From positions 1 through 15,726 of the forward strand of contig JAKAHW010000007.1 in the NCBI GenBank assembly GCA_021825285.1: a DNA stretch of 15,726 bases. Direction: 5' to 3'. Shown here in pieces: positions 7,460-15,276 of this stretch. The stretch comes from a bacterium (lineage in GTDB: Bacteria > Patescibacteria > Microgenomatia > Levybacterales > GWA1-39-11). The notes beneath the pieces are model-generated. The model was not told the origin of the DNA, did no database searches, and saw only the letters and a list, made by a program, of their open reading frames with translations. Position 1 is the first letter of the stretch, and the number at the start of each line of letters is the position of its first letter. The position numbers and the translations under genes were made by a program.

Positions 7460-9154
7460 ATTATTTTTTTTAAATTTTGCATAATCATCCTCAAGAATTG
7501 AAGTTAAATTTACATTCCATTTTTTAATTTGTTCCGGACTGAAAGAGGCTAATGCCTCCTGATAAGTTGTATATAAATTGTAGTTCAAGCTATTTGAATT
7601 GCTATTGTCTATATATTGTAATTTTTCCGGAAGTCTGTAAAAGGAACTTGAAAAAGGAAAGTAAACAAGGCTATACATGTTTCTAAATGAATATGCATAA
7701 GAAGAATTATTGATCTTATAAACCTTAGATTTCACTTTCAACCCCGCTAAATGCCCTACTGGCTCTGCGAATATTTCATTTACGTTACTTAATTTACGTT
7801 CATAATTAAGATTTCTATCAAGAATTTTAAACCTTTCTGAAAAAATCTTTTTAAACCATTTTTTTTCTTTATATTTTGGTTCATTTGCCCAAATTATTAT
7901 GTTTTTATAAACATATGTGTATTCTTTTGCCAAATTCCGGGCATCAATTTCTGAGGGAAACTCAGAATTAAAAAATTTGTCTTCAGCCTTTTTCCCTTCG
8001 GCTAAAACTTCTCTTACACTACTATCAAAACCTCCAATTTTTAAAATTTGCTCAAAAATTAAATCCTTTTTACTTTGATAAAGACTATCTATAGAGGCAG
8101 TAGTATTTTTATAAGAAGAATCTGCGCACATATATATATGGGTTTCATATTGCTGAACCCAGCTATACCCTTTTTCAGCTAATGACTTATCAGACTCTGA
8201 TGCCTCCCTAACCTTTCTGTAAAAATTTGTAGTTGCTATTTTTTCAGTTTGAATAGTTAGCTTTTTATCGGTCTCTCCAAAATTACCCCTATCTTTCCCT
8301 CTAACTAAATAGAATAGGTAATAAGGTGAGGAGCCAAAGCAAGGAGTAGAAGCAATATAAGGCCCTGTATAAGAAGCGCCGTCTTCAAGAGAATACATCT
8401 TAAGTAGGTCACGTGGAAGGATATCTTTTTTGGAAAAATTGTAAGGAGAAACTGCCGAGGAAATCGGTTTTTCAAAAAAGTTTGCCGGTCTTCTGCATCC
8501 TTTTCCCTCTGTTAAACAGCTCTTCCTATCTTCAATTTCTTTAAGCAATGCATCGCTATTACCATCTAACTTTTTAAAATCATTCAAAAGGATATTCATG
8601 TTGGTTAAAGTTTTTATTCCTAAATAAGAGGAATTTTGGGATATTTCTTTGTTGGACTCGATATTTTTAACAAAAAGCTCCTCTTCGCTTTTGTAATCAG
8701 CTTGAGTTTTTGTGTAAGTGCTCAAAAGCCCCTTAGCGGATTCCATTGTAGGATTTGAAATGAAAGCTTGATAAGCTAAGGAAACTAAGGGTAAATCATT
8801 AAGGAATTGTATCGGGAAAAGAGAGCTATCTTTTTTAATTTGTTTCAAATATGCCTTTTCTTCAATGCCTAAGGCATCAATAGATTCCTGAAAGCGGGAA
8901 GCATTAAAATCAGGGCTCGTAAAAAGTGGGTCTTCTCGTGTCCAAAGGTAAAAATTTGCCAAATTAGGATTATTTTTAAATTGTGGCAATTCTACTTCTA
9001 TGTTTGTTTTCAATTCTTGAGGTTTTTTGATTGATTTTGTAGTAAAACTGAATTTAACCAAAACTACCATAACTATAGCCAAGGGGATAATGAAAAAAAA
9101 CTTTTTCGACATAATTTGACTTTTAAAATAAGTTCCTCTAAACTTTGTTTTCAT
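7430..9154 (-). CDS. Membrane-anchored extracytoplasmic protein, unknown function
   Basis: 574 residues from the ATG at 9154; a second ATG at 9112 (residue 15) would give a textbook short N-terminus (MSKK) before the hydrophobic helix at 19-36 and may be the real start. After the anchor comes a mostly helical polar domain of about 530 residues with no motif I recognise. It has only four Cys (213, 220, 272, 343), an even number compatible with two disulfides outside the cell, and many Tyr/Phe/Asn. Helical stretches such as 140-170 and 185-212 resemble TPR-like scaffolds, but no clear repeats are seen. It is divergent from the adenylating enzyme with only 22 bp between the start codons, so the two probably share a control region. 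A -10-like TATATT abuts the upstream ATG, which slightly favours the internal start. Confidence 0.85.
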   Translation of the reverse strand: MKTKFRGTYFKSQIMSKKFFFIIPLAIVMVVLVKFSFTTKSIKKPQELKTNIEVELPQFKNNPNLANFYLWTREDPLFTSPDFNASRFQESIDALGIEEKAYLKQIKKDSSLFPIQFLNDLPLVSLAYQAFISNPTMESAKGLLSTYTKTQADYKSEEELFVKNIESNKEISQNSSYLGIKTLTNMNILLNDFKKLDGNSDALLKEIEDRKSCLTEGKGCRRPANFFEKPISSAVSPYNFSKKDILPRDLLKMYSLEDGASYTGPYIASTPCFGSSPYYLFYLVRGKDRGNFGETDKKLTIQTEKIATTNFYRKVREASESDKSLAEKGYSWVQQYETHIYMCADSSYKNTTASIDSLYQSKKDLIFEQILKIGGFDSSVREVLAEGKKAEDKFFNSEFPSEIDARNLAKEYTYVYKNIIIWANEPKYKEKKWFKKIFSERFKILDRNLNYERKLSNVNEIFAEPVGHLAGLKVKSKVYKINNSSYAYSFRNMYSLVYFPFSSSFYRLPEKLQYIDNSNSNSLNYNLYTTYQEALASFSPEQIKKWNVNLTSILEDDYAKFKKNNLKSGSAANK

Positions 9155-9176
9155 AATATAGCATATGTCTTAAGTC

Positions 9177-10457
9177 ATGAACAGAGACAAAAGAACCCTT
9201 AAAAAAATTCAGGAAGTGTTGGAATTTGCCTGGAACAATCCCTACTCTTCCTTCTATAAAGATAAGTATAAAAAAGCAGGAATAAAATCAATTAAGGAAA
9301 TTAATACTTGGGAAGATTTTGAGAAATTGCCATTTCTAACAAGAGACGAAATTATTGAAGCAGGACCAAATAATTTCTTTTTTCTTCCAAGAGATAAAAT
9401 TTCAAATGTTGCCTTTTCGAGCGGAACCACCAATAAAAATCAGCCTTTAATTATTTATCACTCTTTTTTTGACCAGGAAATATATAGAAGGATACATAAA
9501 AAATATGAGGAATTAAATCTTAAATCCATGATGATGCTCTTTAATCCTTTTTCAGCATTAATTAGATTAATGCTTGATACAGAGATGTTGGGAAAAAAAC
9601 CAATCATAACACTAGGAGATATAAATAATTTAGAATTATCCGCAAAAATAGCAGCAAGACTTGAAATTGATGGGATTAAAACCACTCCTTCTGTTTTATC
9701 CCGTCTGGTTCCCTATCTTGAAAAGGAATACGATCTTGAAAAAATAAGACTTGTTGCTTTGGGCGGGGAGTTTTGCTCGGAACAACAAGCAAATTATTTA
9801 AGAGCTACTTTTAGGAAAGCGTTTTTTGAATTTGGGTTCGGAGGGGTTGAAACAAATGACAAGGGATACAGGTGTGATACCCTATCGTCTTTTCATCCAA
9901 GATTTTTTCATGCTGAATCAAAAACTTTTTATTATGAAACCAAAGATTATAAAGGCCAAGATGAGCTTGTCCTTACACATTTAATAGAATTTGGGAATTT
10001 ATTGATAAGGTATAAAACAGGCGATGCGGTAAGGCTTTATGAAGAAAAATGCAAGTGTAAAAATACACTGCAAATGGAGGTTTTTGGACGGTTAGAATAC
10101 GATGTAATAAAGATTCAGGGCACTTTTATTTATTCTGAATTAATAAGTAGGGCTCTAGCCCATTTTGGACAGTTTTTAGCATCAAACGAATGGAAATTGC
10201 ACGTTTTTGAGGAAAAAGCTAACGGCAAAATTATTCCAAGACTAAAACTCCAGATATTGCCGAATAGTAAGGTAAAAAAAGATGTAAAAATAAAAAAATT
10301 AATTCAGGAAGGAATAAGTAAAAACTTATTTGTTTCAGCAAATTATACCTTGTGGGATTTGGTCAAAAAAGATGTGTTTATGCCGCTTGAAATCGAATAT
10401 TTGGATGAATTTCCCTTTGAGTCAAAGCAGAAAAATATTATTTCTCACCTCACCTAA
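9177..10457 (+). CDS. Phenylacetate-CoA ligase-like AMP-binding enzyme
   Basis: 426 residues, the usual length of the PaaK/CapK-like branch of the adenylate-forming superfamily. These enzymes activate a carboxylic acid with ATP to an acyl-adenylate, often passing it to CoA. Visible motifs: N-terminal helix with FYKDKYKKAGI and LPFLTRDEI (26-59); phosphate loop SSGTTNKNQP (81-90); TTPSVLSRL (169-177); ALGGEF (194-199); aromatic/GGVE loop (218-225); RYKTGD (278-283) with the ribose-binding Asp; hinge GRLEYDVIKIQGT (304-316); and Lys 417 or 419 as the candidate C-terminal catalytic Lys. The phosphate loop has Asn where most relatives have Gly, but the key Ser/Thr residues remain. The substrate cannot be read from sequence; phenylacetate is not implied. 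Its stop overlaps the convergent binding-protein gene by 8 bp. Confidence 0.85.
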   Translation: MNRDKRTLKKIQEVLEFAWNNPYSSFYKDKYKKAGIKSIKEINTWEDFEKLPFLTRDEIIEAGPNNFFFLPRDKISNVAFSSGTTNKNQPLIIYHSFFDQEIYRRIHKKYEELNLKSMMMLFNPFSALIRLMLDTEMLGKKPIITLGDINNLELSAKIAARLEIDGIKTTPSVLSRLVPYLEKEYDLEKIRLVALGGEFCSEQQANYLRATFRKAFFEFGFGGVETNDKGYRCDTLSSFHPRFFHAESKTFYYETKDYKGQDELVLTHLIEFGNLLIRYKTGDAVRLYEEKCKCKNTLQMEVFGRLEYDVIKIQGTFIYSELISRALAHFGQFLASNEWKLHVFEEKANGKIIPRLKLQILPNSKVKKDVKIKKLIQEGISKNLFVSANYTLWDLVKKDVFMPLEIEYLDEFPFESKQKNIISHLT

Positions 10458-11448
10458 AATCTTCTTTCTGAAGAGAATCAGCAATTTTTTCTAAAACAAA
10501 AGAATCAACATCAAATTTTTTATTTTTTATTTCTTCAATGGTCCCTGCAATTTCTCTTACAACTTCCTTCTCTGGTCGGAATTTCCATCCCCCTAAGGTA
10601 GATTTGTAATCTTTCACCATTGCTATGGCCTGTTCTTTTTTAATTCCTTCCTCTTCCAATAAACCTGAAAGCTCGTCATCGGCTGCTGAAATTATCCAAT
10701 TGTTTGTTTGAATCAAGGCCTTAGAAAGACTTTCAAGGGTTTTTACATCTTTTTTCAACAAGTCTCCATCTACTATAATAACCGTTGGATTCCTTAGGCT
10801 TTTATCGGAAGTTGTATCATAAACAATTTTAGGTTCGGGGTTTAACAGTTTTTGCCCTTTTATAATAGACCAATCCAGGCTTGGCTCAATAACGGCATCT
10901 ACCTGTCCTGCTCTCAGGGCTTCAAGCATTGAAGGACCTCCGCCTGTTGTTTTAAATGTTACCGATCCCACCTCGACATTTAATTTTTTAAGCATTTGAA
11001 TTGCTCTTAAATACGACTCTCCCCCTATACGATTAACTCCTATTGTTTTAATATTGGAAACAGTCTTATATGAAATCATTACAAAGGGGAAATCATTTGT
11101 TAATTCACCTATTTCAAAGATATCAGCTCCATTTGCTTTGGCAGTAATAAAAGCTGTAGGAGATTGAAGAGCTACGTTAATTTGCTTACTCACTAAAGCA
11201 GTAGGTAAAGCTGTATCAATTCCTTGTGTTTTTACGTCAATATTGTATTTTCTAAAAAATCCTTTTTTTTCTGCTAAGATTGCAAAAGCTCTTGTTGCGC
11301 TCGTTTTATAATATCCAAGATTAATTTTTGTTTTAGGAGCAGGTGTAGGTAAGATCTTCGCTGTTTTTTGAGAATTTATGGGGAAGAATATAATTCCCAA
11401 GATTAATAAAACAGCAATGACTACAAATAGAATTGTGATTCTTTTCAT
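10450..11448 (-). CDS. NitT/TauT-type ABC transporter substrate-binding protein (NMT1/THI5-like), membrane-anchored
   Basis: 332 residues. An uncleaved-looking N-terminal helix (4-22) and a Pro/Lys linker lead into the binding domain: INLGYYKTSATRAFAILAEKKGFFRKYNIDV (42-72), ALVSKQINVALQSPTAF (84-100), SNIKTIGVNRIGGESY (131-146), TTGGGPSMLEALRAGQVDAVIEPS (167-190). This order is typical of the SsuA/TauA/NMT1 family that captures nitrate, sulfonates, thiamine-pyrimidine or riboflavin precursors. There is no lipobox Cys, so it is tethered by a helix, not a lipid. It is the last gene of the importer cluster, 31 bp after the permease, and has its own promoter. No riboswitch precedes it. The ligand is not deducible. 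Confidence 0.88.
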   Translation of the reverse strand: MKRITILFVVIAVLLILGIIFFPINSQKTAKILPTPAPKTKINLGYYKTSATRAFAILAEKKGFFRKYNIDVKTQGIDTALPTALVSKQINVALQSPTAFITAKANGADIFEIGELTNDFPFVMISYKTVSNIKTIGVNRIGGESYLRAIQMLKKLNVEVGSVTFKTTGGGPSMLEALRAGQVDAVIEPSLDWSIIKGQKLLNPEPKIVYDTTSDKSLRNPTVIIVDGDLLKKDVKTLESLSKALIQTNNWIISAADDELSGLLEEEGIKKEQAIAMVKDYKSTLGGWKFRPEKEVVREIAGTIEEIKNKKFDVDSFVLEKIADSLQKEDFR

Positions 11449-11454
11449 ATTAGT

Positions 11455-11483
11455 AATCTATAGTAATGTCTATTTTTTGTCAA
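11455..11483 (-). promoter_or_regulatory. Internal promoter for the substrate-binding protein gene (leaderless)
   Basis: On the minus strand: perfect TTGACA (11483-11478), a 17-bp spacer and TAGATT (11460-11455), with 6 nt to the ATG at 11448. The start of transcription should fall on or next to the ATG. The -35 box overlaps the TGA stop of the permease gene (11482-11480). This would let the binding protein be made in excess of the membrane components. Confidence 0.6.
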
Positions 11484-12256
11484 TAAGTAATCTTTTCAGG
11501 TTTCCATTTACTGGTTGTTCTTTCGAAAAAATCTAAAATTGATGCAAATGAAACGCTCAAAACAATAATTATAAATATCACGGCGAAAAAATTTGACATT
11601 TGAAATGTGGCTCCATAATAAGATATCAGGTACCCGAGCCCGAGATTCGAAGCGAAAAATTCACCAACTACCATCCCGGTTATACCTCTTGGTACTGCAA
11701 TCCTAACTCCGGAAAGTATATAAGGAAGAGAAGAAGGAAGAGTAATTGTTTTAAAAATATCAAAATCATTGGCTCCGAAAGACTTTGCTAACCTCACAAA
11801 ATTCGGATCAAGGTTCTTGACTGCACTTATTGTGTTTATTATTATCGGGAAAAAGCTTGCAAGAAAAACTATTGATACTTTTGTCCAAATAGAAAAACCA
11901 AGCCACATCATAAGTAAAGGGAAAATGGCAATAGCAGGAGTTGAATAAAGAGAATAAATTAAGGGATGAGTTATTTTTTCAAGACGGCTGAACCTACCTA
12001 TAAGTAGGCCAAGCACAACTCCAAAACAAATGGCCAATGACAATCCTAAAACAATTTCCTGAAGACTTTGGAAAAGGTGGGGATATATATATTTACTGGT
12101 AAACAATTCCAGTTCCGATTTTACAACCGCTTCAGGAGAACTTATCAAAATTGGACTCACCAAACGAAACCTGGCAGAAATTTCCCATATAACCAGGAAA
12201 ATTGTTACTCCACCCAACCCGAACATTAAATTATCTTTTTTTATTTTTCTAAACAT
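11480..12256 (-). CDS. ABC transporter permease, NitT/TauT type
   Basis: 258 residues, normal for the SsuC/TauC family. There are about six hydrophobic helices (roughly 11-28, 65-87, 97-118, 122-145, 173-200, 222-243). The cytoplasmic EAA-type coupling loop is clear: VRLAKSFGANDFDIFKTITLP (154-174, with the conserved G-A and I-x-L-P), followed by S-x-x-P-Y-I-L-S-G-V-R-I-A. The N-terminal I-x-W-E and S-P-x-A-V signatures of the family are also present. Its start overlaps the end of the ATPase gene by 8 bp, indicating translational coupling. It forms the channel through which the substrate delivered by the binding protein passes. Confidence 0.92.
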   Translation of the reverse strand: MFRKIKKDNLMFGLGGVTIFLVIWEISARFRLVSPILISSPEAVVKSELELFTSKYIYPHLFQSLQEIVLGLSLAICFGVVLGLLIGRFSRLEKITHPLIYSLYSTPAIAIFPLLMMWLGFSIWTKVSIVFLASFFPIIINTISAVKNLDPNFVRLAKSFGANDFDIFKTITLPSSLPYILSGVRIAVPRGITGMVVGEFFASNLGLGYLISYYGATFQMSNFFAVIFIIIVLSVSFASILDFFERTTSKWKPEKITY

Positions 12257-13043
12257 TTTTCAAACTAATTAAATTCCAAATTTTTTTCCTTAAGATGCCA
12301 AATTCTTTAGTTTCTTTGAGAGAAAAATCACGGGGTCTTCTAAAATTAATTTTTATTACTTTTTTTATGGTTCCAGGACGTCTACTCATCACTATAACCT
12401 TATCTGCAAGATATATTGCTTCCTCAATATCATGTGTAACTAATATAAACGTTTTGCGAGTTTTCTGATAGATATTAAGCAATTCTTTTTGCATTATTTC
12501 TCGAGTCATGGCATCAAGATGAGAAAAAGGCTCATCCAGCAATAATACTTCAGGATTACTGGCCAAACCTCGTGCCAAATTCACTCTTTGCTTCATTCCC
12601 CCCGAAAGCTGGTGAGGATAATACTTTTCAAAACCCTTTAAATTTACCAAATTAATTAATTTTTTTGTTTCTTTAACAATTTCATTTTTAGGGATTTTTT
12701 TCATCTCTGCACCATAAGAAATGTTCTTAGAAACATTCCTCCAAGGCAACAACAAAGGCTCCTGGAAAATAATAGAGCTATAGTCAGGACTTTCAATTTT
12801 TACTCCATTAATTTGGGCTCGTCCATTTGTGGGCTTCAATAATCCACCCAAACAATATAATAAAGTAGTCTTCCCACATCCGGACGGACCAAGAATAGCG
12901 ACGAACTCTCCTTTTTGCGCCTCAAAAGAAATACCGCTTAAGACTTTTGTTTTTGCACCAGAATTTTTGTAGTCAAAACTTAAATTGTCTACTTTTATAT
13001 TGAGTTGTTTTTTGCCCATAACCAATGGGCTAATTATTAACAT
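12249..13043 (-). CDS. ABC transporter ATP-binding protein, NitT/TauT type
   Basis: 264 residues with every ATPase motif intact: Walker A GPSGCGKTT (52-60), Q-loop FQEPLLLPW (93-101, the L-L-P-W after the Gln being typical of the SsuB/TauB group), signature LSGGMKQR (146-153), Walker B VLLLDEP (166-172), D-loop SHLD (174-177) and switch His 204 in VTHDIEEA. It powers the importer with the permease encoded downstream. It is the first gene of the cluster. The ATG at 13043 is chosen because an extended -10 box ends 9 nt before it; an alternative ATG at 13019 (MGKKQ) would match the usual family start and cannot be excluded. Confidence 0.93.
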   Translation of the reverse strand: MLIISPLVMGKKQLNIKVDNLSFDYKNSGAKTKVLSGISFEAQKGEFVAILGPSGCGKTTLLYCLGGLLKPTNGRAQINGVKIESPDYSSIIFQEPLLLPWRNVSKNISYGAEMKKIPKNEIVKETKKLINLVNLKGFEKYYPHQLSGGMKQRVNLARGLASNPEVLLLDEPFSHLDAMTREIMQKELLNIYQKTRKTFILVTHDIEEAIYLADKVIVMSRRPGTIKKVIKINFRRPRDFSLKETKEFGILRKKIWNLISLKNV

Positions 13044-13052
13044 TTTTCCGGA

Positions 13053-13061
13053 ATTATTGCA
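13053..13061 (-). promoter_or_regulatory. Extended -10 promoter of the ABC importer cluster (leaderless)
   Basis: Minus-strand TGcAATAAT (13061-13053) is a TGn-extended -10 box ending 9 nt before the ATG at 13043. No convincing -35 is present (best is 3 of 6), which extended -10 promoters can tolerate. It lies in an 84-bp region divergent from the promoter of the TPR protein gene. Confidence 0.45.
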
Positions 13062-13089
13062 ATATTCCCAAACTTGGTTCAGGGAACTA

Positions 13090-13119
13090 TTGACAGCAGC
13101 CTTTTCTATTTGCTAGAGT
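13090..13119 (+). promoter_or_regulatory. Promoter of the O-antigen-ligase-like/TPR gene (leaderless)
   Basis: Perfect TTGACA (13090-13095), an 18-bp spacer and TAGAGT (13114-13119) preceded by TGc, an extended -10. The ATG at 13128 lies 8 nt after the -10, so the transcript should start at or within 3 nt of the start codon. No Shine-Dalgarno site exists in between. The position rules out the upstream TTG at 13074 as start. Confidence 0.65.
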
Positions 13120-13127
13120 TTAATATC

Positions 13128-15242
13128 ATGCAAAAAAGAAGTCTTCTGTCCTATATCGAAATTTCCTCAACAGCGATAATCTCACTAACAGTTTTTCTTC
13201 TTCCGGTTATTTTCCTGACTAACTCAACTGACTTTTTCATTATTCCAAAACAGTATTTGATAGTAGGGGCCACCCTCCTTCTTCTTGCCCTTTGGGCGGT
13301 AAAATCAATTGCCGAAAAGAAAGTCGTTTTAAATGCCAATCCTTTCAATGCCCCGGTTTTTGCTTTTGGCGCAATAGTCCTTGTATCTTCCATTATTTCA
13401 AAAAACAGATTCGATTCCTTATTCCAATCAATTCCTTTACTTTTGGCAATTCTCTTATTTTTCGTAATAACAAATACTATAAAAGACAAGAAAGGAAAAC
13501 GCATGGTTGTAGCTTCCCTTCTTTTAGGCGCAGCAGTTGCATCACTTCTTTCAACTTTGTATTTCTTAAACCTATTTGTGCTTCCTGTCACAGCAATAAG
13601 AAGCAGATATTTCAACTCATTCGGCTCAAGTATCCAGCAAGTCGCTTACACTCTTCCGCTTTTGGCATTTGTTGTCTACAAAGTAGCTAAAAAATTGAAT
13701 TTTCCAAAATTCAAAATAAATATGGGGGAAATTCAAAAGGATTATTTCTTCTTAATTGAGGCCGGATCCCTTTTGTTAATGGTTCTTGGACTTGTTGCCA
13801 TAGTCTGGCAAATCATTGTTTTGCCACAAAAACCAATTGTCCTTCCTTATGCATACGGACTCCAAACAGCATTTGCCACCATATCTCAGGATGCATCCCG
13901 TTTCTTGGCCTCTTTCTTCTTTGGTTCCGGATACGGCACATTCTTAGCAGACTTTACAAGATTCAGACTTCCCGCATTTAATCTTGAACCCAACATTTGG
14001 AACCTTTCCTTTTCTTATTCTTCTTCCTATTTTCTGGAATTAATCGCAACAACCGGCTTGCTGGGAGCGGTCGCCTTTCTTTCAATTCTGGTAGTCGCGA
14101 TAAAAACTAAAGTTAACAGTCCATTATTCTTCTCGCTCTTTTTTATCTTTGTCCTTGCCTTCCTCCTTCCTTTCTCCTTCACGGTTGTAGCACTTGTTTT
14201 TATAATTCTTGCCCTCTACTCTGCAAGCCTGACGGTCAACAAGGATAAGAGGATTTTTGACATAACAATAGTTGCCCTAAAACTTGGCCTTAACCCCTTT
14301 GAAACAAAAGACAAAAAGGGTGAGGGGAATCTTGTCCTTCCAATTATCTTCTCGGTAATCGTAGCTTTATTGGTAGGATTTGTGGGGTACTACACTTTTA
14401 AATTCATGGTCTCGGATGCTAAATTTGCCCAGTCTTTAAAGGCTGCAAATGCAAATAATGCCCAGGCTACATACCAGCTTCAAACACAAGCTATTCAAGC
14501 GTTCCCTTACAGAAGCGACTATCATAGGATTTTTTCCCAAATTAATCTGGCTATCGCAAACTCTTTGGTCTCTCAAAACCAAAAACCAAACCAACAAATG
14601 CAGCAAAACATAGTTTCGCTTTTGCAGCAAGCAATTGCCTCGGCAAAAAATGCGGCGACACTCTCCCCTCTTACATCACAAAACCTGCAAAACCTTTCGA
14701 ATATTTACAGGAATTTAATTAATGTCGGACAAAATGCGGATCAGTTTGCCATTTTGACAATGAACCAGGCAATAGCTCTGGATCCATACAATCCGCAGCT
14801 ATACATTCAATTAGGGGGCATTTATTATCAATTAAACCAATATGATGCCGCCCAAACCCAATTCCAGACAGCCATAAAATTAAAAGGGGATTTTGCCAAT
14901 GCCTATTACAATTTAGGACATACTCTTGAAGCAAAAGGAAATCTTACCGATGCACTATCAGCTTACCAAGTAGTAAGACAATTGGTAAAAGATAATGCCG
15001 AGAACCTAAGGAAGATTGACTCTGAAATTTCGGCTCTTCAATCAAAAGTTGGAAAAACAGAAACCAAACCAGTAGCACAGGTTGAACAACCAACCAAAAA
15101 CCAGCCCAACTTGGATGTAAACGCACCATCTGTTACCCTTCCACCACAAAAGCCACCTATCAAAATATCTCCACCACCGGGATCAGCTTCTGTTACACCA
15201 AGTACCGCTCCCAGGCCAACAGTCACCCCAACCCAACCATAA
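13128..15242 (+). CDS. O-antigen ligase/polymerase-like membrane protein with C-terminal TPRs
   Basis: 704 residues from the ATG at 13128. The N-terminal 425 residues hold about ten membrane helices (for example 12-30, 41-58, 74-90, 101-116, 127-152, 172-186, 207-230, 301-324, 331-368, 402-422). The family hallmark lies in the long loop: FFGSGYGTFLADFTRFRLPAFN (264-285) then WNLSFSYSSSYFLELIATTGLLG (291-313), the Wzy/WaaL-like pattern. Enzymes of this type join or transfer sugar polymers, or glycosylate surface proteins, from lipid carriers on the outer face of the membrane. The soluble part (430-640) carries TPR-like helices, two of them clear (about 537-621: ALDPYNPQLYIQLGGIYY and the G-D-F-A-N-A-Y-Y-N-L-G-H unit), a short coiled coil (about 625-640) and a Pro/Thr-rich tail. 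The substrate is unknown. Confidence 0.85.
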   Translation: MQKRSLLSYIEISSTAIISLTVFLLPVIFLTNSTDFFIIPKQYLIVGATLLLLALWAVKSIAEKKVVLNANPFNAPVFAFGAIVLVSSIISKNRFDSLFQSIPLLLAILLFFVITNTIKDKKGKRMVVASLLLGAAVASLLSTLYFLNLFVLPVTAIRSRYFNSFGSSIQQVAYTLPLLAFVVYKVAKKLNFPKFKINMGEIQKDYFFLIEAGSLLLMVLGLVAIVWQIIVLPQKPIVLPYAYGLQTAFATISQDASRFLASFFFGSGYGTFLADFTRFRLPAFNLEPNIWNLSFSYSSSYFLELIATTGLLGAVAFLSILVVAIKTKVNSPLFFSLFFIFVLAFLLPFSFTVVALVFIILALYSASLTVNKDKRIFDITIVALKLGLNPFETKDKKGEGNLVLPIIFSVIVALLVGFVGYYTFKFMVSDAKFAQSLKAANANNAQATYQLQTQAIQAFPYRSDYHRIFSQINLAIANSLVSQNQKPNQQMQQNIVSLLQQAIASAKNAATLSPLTSQNLQNLSNIYRNLINVGQNADQFAILTMNQAIALDPYNPQLYIQLGGIYYQLNQYDAAQTQFQTAIKLKGDFANAYYNLGHTLEAKGNLTDALSAYQVVRQLVKDNAENLRKIDSEISALQSKVGKTETKPVAQVEQPTKNQPNLDVNAPSVTLPPQKPPIKISPPPGSASVTPSTAPRPTVTPTQP

Positions 15243-15276
15243 AATAGTTAATAGTGAATAGTTAATAGTTAATTAG
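15241..15276 (+). repeat. Heptamer array, left edge of an AT-rich spacer
   Basis: Units in register: AAAATAG (15241), TTAATAG (15248), TGAATAG (15255), TTAATAG (15262) and an 8-mer TTAATTAG (15269). The array begins within the stop codon of the TPR gene and pairs with an inverted array at 15470-15503. Confidence 0.65.

Noticed and set aside
10456..10474. Intrinsic terminator of the importer cluster (minus strand TCTTC-AGAAA-GAAGA then TTTT)
   Set aside because: The stem is only 5 AT-rich pairs with four T residues and lies within the coding end of the binding-protein gene; too weak to call.
13074..13076. TTG start for the O-antigen-ligase-like gene
   Set aside because: A strong promoter (13090-13119) lies downstream of it and the translated extension has no family similarity; the ATG at 13128 fits both promoter and protein.
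13151..13690. Overlapping frames within the ligase-like gene (13151-13615 minus, 13292-13690 plus)
   Set aside because: They lie entirely inside a well-supported membrane protein gene and show no recognisable protein features.
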